Assembly: GCA_902465425.1 (NCBI GenBank)
Contig: CABQNA010000023.1
Span: 1-13,416, forward strand
From: an uncultured Collinsella sp.
GTDB lineage: Bacteria; Actinomycetota; Coriobacteriia; Coriobacteriales; Coriobacteriaceae
Reading direction: 5' to 3'
DNA: 13,416 nt
The position numbers were made by a program, and so were the translations under genes. This document shows, piece after piece, positions 7,382-13,416 of the stretch (within the stretch, counting starts at the first letter, position 1; every line of letters starts with the position of its first letter). The notes under the pieces were generated by a model. That model ran no database searches. It was not told the origin of the DNA and saw only the letters and a program-made list of their open reading frames with translations.

Positions 7382-7585
7382 GGAAACCGTGTCCCAGAAT
7401 TCACGTCCGGAGTGGGATGCAGTTTCCGCTTACGGCCCCGTTGGGAAACTCCATCCCACTCCGGACGCAAATTCCGGGTCGCATTTTCCACCAGAGCCCC
7501 CAACCGGAAACTACATCCCATTCCAAAGGCGAATTCTGGGACGCACTTTCCGAAACCCCATCCATCCGGAAAGTCCGCCCCACTC
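7382..7585. repeat. Cluster of 46-nt palindromic repeat units with constant 16-nt spacing
   Basis: Three full units and a truncated fourth lie at 7382-7427 (inverted), 7444-7489, 7506-7551 and 7568-about 7585. Every gap between them is exactly 16 nt (7428-7443, 7490-7505, 7552-7567), giving a 62-nt period. Units begin GGAAA and end TTTCC. The consensus is an interrupted palindrome: GGAAAC, 4 nt, TCCCA, 16 nt, TGGGA, 4 nt, GTTTCC, with TCCGGA and GAATTC in the middle. The two direct units match at 37 of 46 positions. The fourth loses similarity after about 18 nt. Overlapping open frames with repeated peptides occur on both strands and look like translation of the repeat, not genes. Nature unknown; REP/MITE-type intergenic element is the leading guess. 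Confidence 0.75.
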
Positions 7586-7696
7586 TGAATACATCCAGCG
7601 AACGCATGAGAGCGTGTCATCCAGGACGGCCTCGTCATCGGGGTGATGGAAAATATCGCCCCAAACGCTTGCCACGGTTGCGTCCACAAGTGTCAA
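7586..7696. other. Stretch with no supported gene between repeat cluster and flavodoxin terminator
   Basis: Open frames cross this part on both strands but have no ribosome site, no recognisable domain, and continue into the palindromic repeats or out of frame into the flavodoxin gene. A minus-strand frame around 7600-7690 reads like ordinary protein (for example ASVWGDIFHHPDDEAVLDD), so a decayed gene fragment is possible but unproven. Confidence 0.3.
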
Positions 7697-7725
7697 GAAA
7701 AAAGCCTCGAGAATCTCGAGGCTTT
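7697..7725 (-). terminator. Intrinsic terminator of the flavodoxin-like gene
   Basis: Perfect 11-bp arms AAAGCCTCGAG/CTCGAGGCTTT (7701-7711 and 7715-7725) around a 3-nt loop. On the minus strand the stem runs directly into TTTTTTCTTG. It lies about 40 nt past the flavodoxin-like stop. Confidence 0.85.
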
Positions 7726-7766
7726 CACGTTTGCACGATTGAACGCGCGGCATCGCGAGCGACGGT

Positions 7767-8318
7767 CTACTCGCCCAAAACGGCCTTTTTGGCGGCTGCA
7801 GCCATGTTATCCAGATCTTCCTTGGTGGGATGGTCCTTCGCGGCAACCCAGTTGTCGAGCAGCATCTTAAATCGGGCGTTTTCGGGATCTTGCTCGAGCA
7901 TGGCCTCGTAGCGCTGCTTGACCGCAGGGCCCATCTTGCCCTGGCACATCGCCCAGCCCGCAAGCTCGGCATCCCCAGCCAAATTGGAAGTCACGCGATC
8001 AATAATCTGCTGGTAATAGCTCTGGTCGGCGCCAAAACCGCAGGTGCCAAACAGGAAGACACGCTTGCCGTGCAAGGCGGAGAGCAACGTCGCGACCGAA
8101 GGCGTGCACGCGCCCTTGTCGCACCAAAAACCGACGAGCACCGTGTCGGCCGCGCAGGCGCCCTGCGCCTCGAGCGCAACCTGATCTGCATCCGCATCGT
8201 CGCTCAATGCCGCGGCATGGACAAACTCAACGCCCGCAGCCTGCAGAGCGCGCTTGATCGCGCCCGAAACCATCCTGGTATTACCGCTCTTGCTGTTAAC
8301 CACCAAAGAGCACGTCAT
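7767..8318 (-). CDS. Flavodoxin-like protein
   Basis: Small cytoplasmic FMN protein of the flavodoxin fold, probably an electron carrier or small flavin reductase. The N-terminal strand and loop LVVNSKSGNT (residues 5-14) match the flavodoxin phosphate-binding loop (S/T-x-T/S-G-N-T). Later strands are visible as DTVLVGFWCDKG and KRVFLFGTCGFG, the latter two each followed by cysteine- or glycine-containing loops that normally contact the isoalloxazine ring. A helical, charged C-terminal tail (about 130-183) extends the usual domain. The ATG at 8318 gives 183 residues with GAGG 10 nt upstream; a GTG at 8324 has GAGG only 4 nt upstream and is less likely. It appears monocistronic, with its own promoter-like site and strong terminator. 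Partner proteins are not evident in the window. Confidence 0.85.
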   Translation of the reverse strand: MTCSLVVNSKSGNTRMVSGAIKRALQAAGVEFVHAAALSDDADADQVALEAQGACAADTVLVGFWCDKGACTPSVATLLSALHGKRVFLFGTCGFGADQSYYQQIIDRVTSNLAGDAELAGWAMCQGKMGPAVKQRYEAMLEQDPENARFKMLLDNWVAAKDHPTKEDLDNMAAAAKKAVLGE

Positions 8319-8377
8319 AGTCACGTTGCCTCGTTTCCCCCAAAACTAAAGCCACTAATGCAATTTATTAGATGAAT

Positions 8378-8405
8378 ATCTTAGTACTTACGTGACAGAT
8401 GTAAA
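8378..8405 (-). promoter_or_regulatory. Candidate promoter of the flavodoxin-like gene
   Basis: On the minus strand TTTACA (8405-8400) is followed after 16 nt by TAAGAT (8383-8378), a fair match to vegetative -35 and -10 boxes. It predicts a leader of about 55 nt. Confidence 0.4.
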
Positions 8406-8427
8406 CCACCGTCTGTCGATTGATTAA

Positions 8428-8457
8428 TTTGCCCCACGGGCTTGCTCACTGGGCAAA
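8428..8457 (-). terminator. Weak hairpin at the end of the ABC operon
   Basis: Arms TTTGCCC/GGGCAAA (7 bp) with a 16-nt loop overlap the stop codon of the last ABC gene. The tail TTAATC is only partly T-rich, so termination here is uncertain. No better terminator is seen before the flavodoxin promoter site. Confidence 0.3.
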
Positions 8458-10305
8458 CTGGCTGCGGTAGAGTTCGGCGTAGAAGCCGCCTGCCGCTAGC
8501 AGCTCGTCGTGCGTGCCGCGCTCGATAATCTGGCCGTCGCGCATGACCAGAATGCAGTCGGCGTTGCGGGTCGTCGACAGGCGGTGCGCCACCACAAAGC
8601 TTGTGCGGCCGGCCATAAGCTCGTCGAATGCCGCCTGCACCTGCAGCTCGGTGCGGGTATCGATGCTCGAGGTCGCCTCGTCCAGCAGCAGAATCGCCGG
8701 GTCGGTGAGCATGACGCGCGCGATGCACAGCAGCTGTTTTTGACCCTGGCTAAACGTGCCGCCGTCCTCGCCGATAACCGTATCGTAGCCGCCTGGCAGC
8801 TGCACGATAAACTTGTGTGCATGCGCGCGCTTGGCGGCCTCGATAACCTGCTCGCGCGTGGCATCGGGGCAACCGTAAGCGATGTTTTCCGCCACCGTGC
8901 CCTCGAACAGCCACGTATCCTGCAGCACCATGCCAAAGGCGCGGCGCAGGCTTGCGCGCGTGTAGTCACGCGAAGACCTGCCATCGACCATGATGCGTCC
9001 GGCATCGATATCGTAAAAGCGCAGCAGCAGGTTGATGAGCGTCGTCTTGCCGCAGCCCGTGGGGCCGACCAGGGCAAAGCGCATGCCGGGCTTAGCCTCG
9101 ATGCAGATATCCTGCAGCAGTTTGCGGTCGGGCACGTAGCTAAAGTCCACATGCTCAAAGGCGACCTCGCCCTGCGGGGCAGAAAGTACCACGGCGTCCG
9201 ACGCGTCGGGCTCCTGCTCGCGCGCATCGAGCAGCGCAAACATGCGGCGCGCCGAGGCGTACGCGGTCTGGATCTGCGTAATGACGTTGGTGACCTCGTT
9301 GAACGGCTTGGTGTACTGGTTGGCATAGGACAGGAAGATCTGCACGCCGCCCACCGTAAGCGCCGCGGGCACGCCCGTGATCACGCCCACGCAGCCGATC
9401 ACAGCGACCACGGCATAGATGATGTTGTTGATAAAGCGCGTGCCGGGGTTGGAGAGCGAACCCATAAACTGCGCGCGCTCGCCCGCGGTGTAGAGCTCGG
9501 CATTGAGCGCGTCGAAGCGCGCTTGGGCGTTCGGGCCGTAGGCAAAGGCGTCGATTAGCTTTTGCTCGCCTACGTACTCCTCGATATGACCACCGAGCTG
9601 CCCTTGAATACGCTGCTGTGCCGTAAAGCTTTTGTTGGAAAGCTTGGCGATGGCGCCGGCTGCAAAAATGGAAAGCGGTGTGACGAGTACCACCACAAGC
9701 GTCATGGTCAGGTTGATGGAAAGCATAAACGCGAGCGTGCCCACGATGGTAATAACACCGGTGAAGAGCTGCGTGAAGCCCTGCAGCAGACCGTCGCCCA
9801 CCTGGTCGACGTCGTTGACCACACGGCTCATGAGGTCGCCGTGAGCATGGCTGTCGATAAAGCTGAGCGGCATGCGGCTGAGCTTATCGCTCGCCTCCAC
9901 GCGCATGTCGCACACCGTTTCGTAGGACAGGCGGTTGACGCAGTAGCCCTGCAGCCACTGGAAGGACGCTGCTCCCACCACGACGAGCGCGAGTTTGGTA
10001 ACGAGCGGCAGCAGCGCATCGAAGTCCACCTGCCCGGCAGCAACGATCAGGTCGATGCCCTCGCCGATGAGAATAGGTGTGTAGAGCTGCAGAATCACCG
10101 AGATGGCGGCGCTCACAAACGACGCCGCAAACGAAATACGGTGCGGACGGACGTAGCCCATCAGGCGGCGGGTCACCGCGCCCACGGGATAGCGCTCAGG
10201 GTCGCCGGGCTGGCGCGGACCGTCGCCCAGGTCGTTGAGGTTATCGTTGCCGGACACGTTGGCCGTCATCGTGGCGACCGAACCGGAAGAAGTATACGGA
10301 TTCAT
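8446..10305 (-). CDS. ABC exporter half-transporter, canonical nucleotide site
   Basis: Type I ABC exporter subunit with fused membrane and ATPase domains, 619 residues, in the cytoplasmic membrane. A hydrophilic N-terminal stretch of about 45 residues precedes six helices (about 58-330). The nucleotide-binding domain has Walker A GPTGCGKT (414-421, Lys420), signature FSQGQKQ, Walker B ILLLDEATSSID with catalytic Glu543, and H-loop AHRLST with His574. All catalytic residues are intact. ATG 10305 immediately follows the TAA of the upstream gene. Its AAGGAGG ribosome site lies 8 nt upstream, inside the last codons of that gene, so the two are translationally linked. With its degenerate partner it should form one heterodimer of the BmrCD/TM287-288 type. 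Substrate (drug, lipid or peptide) is not readable from sequence. Confidence 0.93.
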   Translation of the reverse strand: MNPYTSSGSVATMTANVSGNDNLNDLGDGPRQPGDPERYPVGAVTRRLMGYVRPHRISFAASFVSAAISVILQLYTPILIGEGIDLIVAAGQVDFDALLPLVTKLALVVVGAASFQWLQGYCVNRLSYETVCDMRVEASDKLSRMPLSFIDSHAHGDLMSRVVNDVDQVGDGLLQGFTQLFTGVITIVGTLAFMLSINLTMTLVVVLVTPLSIFAAGAIAKLSNKSFTAQQRIQGQLGGHIEEYVGEQKLIDAFAYGPNAQARFDALNAELYTAGERAQFMGSLSNPGTRFINNIIYAVVAVIGCVGVITGVPAALTVGGVQIFLSYANQYTKPFNEVTNVITQIQTAYASARRMFALLDAREQEPDASDAVVLSAPQGEVAFEHVDFSYVPDRKLLQDICIEAKPGMRFALVGPTGCGKTTLINLLLRFYDIDAGRIMVDGRSSRDYTRASLRRAFGMVLQDTWLFEGTVAENIAYGCPDATREQVIEAAKRAHAHKFIVQLPGGYDTVIGEDGGTFSQGQKQLLCIARVMLTDPAILLLDEATSSIDTRTELQVQAAFDELMAGRTSFVVAHRLSTTRNADCILVMRDGQIIERGTHDELLAAGGFYAELYRSQFAQ

Positions 10306-12168
10306 TTAGCAGCCCTCCTTTGTGCAAGTGGATGCCGGGGCAGCCGGGGCGGACGCGGGACTTGGGACGGACGTGGGCGCCGCACTCCCCTGCTGGCCCT
10401 CGAGCTCCTCGCGTCGCAGCTGCGACTGGCAAATCTCGCGGTAGAGCTGGCAGCTTGCATACAGCTCGTCATGCGTGCCCAGGCCCGCAACCGAGCCGTG
10501 GTCGAGTACGCAGATCATGTCGGCATCGCGCACGGTCGAGACGCGCTGGCTTACGATGACGGTCGTGAGCGGCAGCCCGCCCTCGGCGGCACCGCGCACA
10601 TTGCGCTCGCGGATGGCATGGCGAAGCGCCGCGTCGGTCTTAAAGTCGAGCGCCGAGGCGGAGTCGTCCATGATCAGGACCTGAGGCGAGCCCACCAGGG
10701 CGCGCGCGATGGTCAGGCGTTGGCGTTGGCCACCGCTGAAGTTCTTACCGCCCGCCTCGACCGGGGCATCGAGCCCCTGCGACTTGCTGCGCACGAACTC
10801 GCTCGCCTGCGCTATATCGAGCGCTGCCCAGAGCTCCTCGTCGGTCGCCGACTCGTCACGCCAGGTCAGGTTGCTGCGGATGGTGCCGCTCATCAGCGAC
10901 GCGCGCTGCGGAACAGTCGCGACCACACGGCGCAACTGGTCGAGCGGCCAGGTGCGCACATCGGCGCCCATCACGCTCACGCTGCCGGTACTCGCATCGT
11001 ACAGGCGCGGGATGAGCGAGACGAGCGTCGACTTACCGCTGCCCGTGCCGCCGATAATGCCGAGCGTTTTGCCCAGCGGCAGCTCCAGGGTCACATCGTT
11101 GACGGCGTTGGCAGCGCCGGCGCCAAACGAGAAGCTCGCATGGCTCAAGCCCAGCGCAGGAACGGGAGCGACATTGCCCGGCTCAGGCAGCGCGACCGGC
11201 TGGTTGCCCTCGTCAGCGATGCTCGGCACGCAATTGAGCACCTCGTTGATACGCGACGCGCTGGCGCTCGCCTTGGTAAAGACCACGACCAGGTTGGCGA
11301 CGTACACGACGGAGGTCAGGGTCTGCGTCATGTAGTTGACGAACGCCATGACCTGGCCCTGCGTGAGCTCGCCCACGTCGACCTGGATGCCGCCCACCCA
11401 CAGGATGGCGCACACGCCCAGGTTCATCACAAGAAACGTGACGGGGTTGAGAATCGACGAGAGCTTGCCCACCGCGATGGCAGTATTGGCCTGGTCATCG
11501 GCGGCTTGGGCAAAGCGCTCGCGCTCGTGATCTTCACGCACAAACGCACGGACCACGCGAGCGCCCGAAAGGCCTTCGCGGCAGATAAGCGCGATGCGGT
11601 CGAGCTTTGCCTGCAGCTGCTTGTAGTACGGAATACAGCGCGCCATGACAAACCAAAACACCAGGCCGATAGCGGGCGTGCAGATCAAAAAGATCATGCC
11701 GAGCTTAAGGTCGATGGCAAGGGCCGCGACCATGGAGCCCACCGCTAGGAAGGGCCAGCGGATGAGCATGCGCACGCCCAGCGCCACAGCGAGCTGCACC
11801 TGGTTGACATCGTTGGTGATACGCGTGATGAGCGACGGCGTGCCAAAACGGTCGAGTTCGGCATAGCTCAGCTTGTTGATGTGCTGGTAGAGCGCGCCAC
11901 GAATGTCGGTGCCCATGCCCTGCGAGGTGAGCGCCGCCATCTTTTGGCAGACGAGCGTAAACGAGATGCCGATCACAGCCATGGCGGCGAGCGCCATGCC
12001 GTAGTGGACGACAGCGTTCACATCGCGTGCGCCGATGCCCTTATCGATCATCTGGGCAATCACCAACGGCGTCAGCAGGTCAAAAATCACTTCGATCAGC
12101 TTGCACGCAGGGCCGATCACCATATATCGGCGAAACTTACCACCAAAACGCCTGAGCAGCTCAATCAT
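10306..12168 (-). CDS. ABC exporter half-transporter, degenerate nucleotide site
   Basis: First gene of the pair, 620 residues, with six membrane helices then an ATPase domain. Walker A is GGTGSGKST (373-381, Lys379) and the signature is FSGGQRQR. Walker B is VLIMDDSASALD, with Asp502 in place of the catalytic Glu, and the H-loop is VSQRVST, with Gln541 in place of His. This replacement pair is the mark of the degenerate site in heterodimeric exporters. The start ATG 12168 has GGGAG 9 nt upstream and a family-typical opening (MIELLRRFGGKFRR). An in-frame GTG at 12225 falls inside the likely promoter and adds residues unlike the family. The C-terminal 35 or so residues are Ala/Pro/Ser-rich and end CTKEGC, partly because the next gene's ribosome site is encoded there. 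Confidence 0.93.
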   Translation of the reverse strand: MIELLRRFGGKFRRYMVIGPACKLIEVIFDLLTPLVIAQMIDKGIGARDVNAVVHYGMALAAMAVIGISFTLVCQKMAALTSQGMGTDIRGALYQHINKLSYAELDRFGTPSLITRITNDVNQVQLAVALGVRMLIRWPFLAVGSMVAALAIDLKLGMIFLICTPAIGLVFWFVMARCIPYYKQLQAKLDRIALICREGLSGARVVRAFVREDHERERFAQAADDQANTAIAVGKLSSILNPVTFLVMNLGVCAILWVGGIQVDVGELTQGQVMAFVNYMTQTLTSVVYVANLVVVFTKASASASRINEVLNCVPSIADEGNQPVALPEPGNVAPVPALGLSHASFSFGAGAANAVNDVTLELPLGKTLGIIGGTGSGKSTLVSLIPRLYDASTGSVSVMGADVRTWPLDQLRRVVATVPQRASLMSGTIRSNLTWRDESATDEELWAALDIAQASEFVRSKSQGLDAPVEAGGKNFSGGQRQRLTIARALVGSPQVLIMDDSASALDFKTDAALRHAIRERNVRGAAEGGLPLTTVIVSQRVSTVRDADMICVLDHGSVAGLGTHDELYASCQLYREICQSQLRREELEGQQGSAAPTSVPSPASAPAAPASTCTKEGC

Positions 12169-12212
12169 GTATAGGCGCTCCCTATCATCATCCACATTCA
12201 ATTCGAACCATG

Positions 12213-12242
12213 ATAGTACCGCCACCCCAAAAGAAGCGTAAA
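12213..12242 (-). promoter_or_regulatory. Candidate promoter of the ABC operon
   Basis: Minus strand TTTACG (12242-12237), 18 nt, then TACTAT (12218-12213), about 45 nt before the chosen ATG. Each box matches four of six consensus bases, so confidence is modest. Confidence 0.35.
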
Positions 12243-12275
12243 CAACTCGTCATTTCTAACGGGATTCAGTTTTCA

Positions 12276-12283
12276 GGGGGGGG
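12276..12283 (+). repeat. Run of eight G in a divergent promoter region
   Basis: A homopolymer of eight G lies 97 nt before the surface-protein start and about 34 nt upstream of the ABC promoter candidate. Runs of this size can change length by slippage. No effect can be shown from one sequence. Confidence 0.8.
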
Positions 12284-12380
12284 CATACGCGCACACCCAG
12301 CCAGTGTCGGGTCAACTAGCATGGTATATTTACATTAGTGCTACCAAGTTAGTCGCCGACCCTTGAAATGAGGTGCCGAG

Positions 12381-13416
12381 ATGAACGACATTCTCGCAAG
12401 AAGAGCAAGACGAGCAACTGTGGGCATCGCCCTTTCCGCGGCACTTGTCGCGGGAATCGCCCCCGTAACGGCGATCGCTGCAGAAACCAGCGCCCCCACC
12501 GGTGCGGCCGTTTCGCAGACGAGCGCCGCCAACGGCAATTCGGGCGCCCCGCAGACAGAAGACGCGGCCGCCGCAAAAGAAAAAGCGTATGCAGCCATGC
12601 AGGAAGCGCTCAAAAACCTCGAGGCCGCAAAAAACGCCGCAAGTCCCGAGAAAATTGCGAGATTCAATGATGACATTACCCGTTTTCAAGAGTACCGCGA
12701 AAAGATGGCGGCGCAAGCCGCCGAAGGGAGGGAACTCCTTCCCACCATGCAAGCGGACATCGATGCTGCCCAAGCCAAATACGACGGGGCCATCAACCGG
12801 GTAAGCGAGCTCCAGGCAGAATTAGAGAAGAAACATGAGATGCTTAAGACACTCGAAGCACTCGGCTACGAGGAGTTTGTCGAAACTACTAAACAGCAAA
12901 TAAAGCAGTTGCACAGTGAGATCATATCGGCAAAAACGCACGTAAACTATTGCGAAACGGAGCTCCGCGAGTTCCAGTACCGCCTCAGAAGAGAGGAAAG
13001 ACGAGTTAATGACTGTGAACGTGCTGTAGAGAAATATAAAGCCGATATCGACCGGTTCACAGCCTGGCGAGATGCGCTCCTCGACAATTTGAAAAAAGCG
13101 CAAACGGCCTATGACGACGCCTGCAAGGCATACGAAGAGGCGAAAGCCGCGGCAGATAAGGCCACCTCGCCCGAGATAACGAAACCGACCGAGACGACGC
13201 CTCCCTCCAACTCGGCGCAACCGGCCGAGGCAACACAGCCCGCCAGCTCGCCCGCGACCGGCAAAAATACCCCGCCAAGCTCCACCAAGCAGGCGAACTC
13301 GAGCAGCAGCAAGCAAGCAAATACGACCGCCGGCAAGCTCGCAAACACGGGCGACACAGCACCGAGCGCAATCGCACTCGCAGCAGTCGCCGCCGCAGGC
13401 CTCGGAATAACCGCCA
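12381..13416 (+). CDS. Coiled-coil surface protein with LPxTG-like anchor (runs off right edge)
   Basis: Probable sortase-anchored cell-surface protein; function unknown. The 345 visible residues show a signal peptide (ARRARR then a hydrophobic core, likely cleavage after about residue 33), a disordered Ala/Ser/Thr stretch to about 60, and a long Lys/Glu/Ala-rich region to about 265 with coiled-coil character. A Pro/Ser/Thr/Gln-rich linker (about 268-318) follows, then LANTGD at 320-325 and the start of a hydrophobic segment. LANTGD is a variant of LPxTG (Ala for Pro). The closing basic tail and stop lie past the edge. GAGG 7 nt before the ATG supports the start; TATATT at 12325-12330 may be the -10 box, without a clear -35. 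Three cysteines (191, 212, 248) occur within the coiled region. Codon use differs from the neighbours, with at least seven AGA codons. Confidence 0.85.
   Translation, partial: MNDILARRARRATVGIALSAALVAGIAPVTAIAAETSAPTGAAVSQTSAANGNSGAPQTEDAAAAKEKAYAAMQEALKNLEAAKNAASPEKIARFNDDITRFQEYREKMAAQAAEGRELLPTMQADIDAAQAKYDGAINRVSELQAELEKKHEMLKTLEALGYEEFVETTKQQIKQLHSEIISAKTHVNYCETELREFQYRLRREERRVNDCERAVEKYKADIDRFTAWRDALLDNLKKAQTAYDDACKAYEEAKAAADKATSPEITKPTETTPPSNSAQPAEATQPASSPATGKNTPPSSTKQANSSSSKQANTTAGKLANTGDTAPSAIALAAVAAAGLGITA

Noticed and set aside
7382..7585. CRISPR array
   Set aside because: Units diverge by about 20 percent, one is inverted, spacers are only 16 nt, and no cas gene is in the window.
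7360..7972. Several overlapping open frames on both strands across the repeat cluster
   Set aside because: Their peptides recur with the 62-nt DNA repeat in several frames, as expected from translating a repeat; none has a good ribosome site.
9562..11748. 728-residue plus-strand open frame opposite the ABC genes
   Set aside because: It spans the junction of two certain ABC genes on the other strand and has the same low-quality composition.
12169..12225. GTG start at 12225 for the first ABC gene
   Set aside because: It lies within the likely promoter and lacks a ribosome site, whereas ATG 12168 has GGGAG 9 nt upstream and a family-typical N-terminus.

Overview
The window looks like chromosomal DNA from a high-GC Gram-positive gut actinobacterium, most likely of the Coriobacteriia (Collinsella-like). 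This is an inference from the G+C-rich codon use, clear Shine-Dalgarno sites, a sortase-type surface protein, an LtaS-type enzyme, and short GGGAC-type palindromes between genes. No rRNA or tRNA gene is present, so the taxonomy is not proven.

Layout. Positions 1-3623 (minus strand) form a potassium cluster read right to left: a Kup potassium transporter, a small one-helix membrane protein, a strong hairpin with a T-rich tail, then a KdpD-like sensor kinase that runs off the left edge. Next, also on the minus strand, is a nitroreductase-family flavoenzyme (3783-4631). A divergent intergenic region leads to a plus-strand membrane-anchored LtaS/phosphoglycerol-transferase-type enzyme (4845-7145). 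Positions 7146-7766 hold no convincing gene. They contain two near-identical terminator-like hairpins, a cluster of 46-nt palindromic repeat units spaced by exactly 16 nt, and the terminator of the next minus-strand gene.

Positions 7767-8318 (minus) encode a flavodoxin-like protein. Positions 8446-12168 (minus) encode two ABC half-transporters whose stop and start codons abut. One has a degenerate nucleotide site and the other a canonical site, so they very probably form one heterodimeric exporter. A divergent intergenic region with a run of eight G separates them from a plus-strand coiled-coil surface protein (12381 onward). That protein has a signal peptide and a LANTGD sorting motif and runs off the right edge.

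Functional reading: potassium homeostasis (Kup plus a Kdp-type sensor), flavin redox enzymes, envelope polymer synthesis, export, and a wall-anchored surface protein. The most unusual non-coding structure is the regularly spaced palindromic repeat cluster at 7382-7585. The most interesting gene arrangement is Kup, small membrane protein and KdpD-like kinase with no Kdp ATPase in view.
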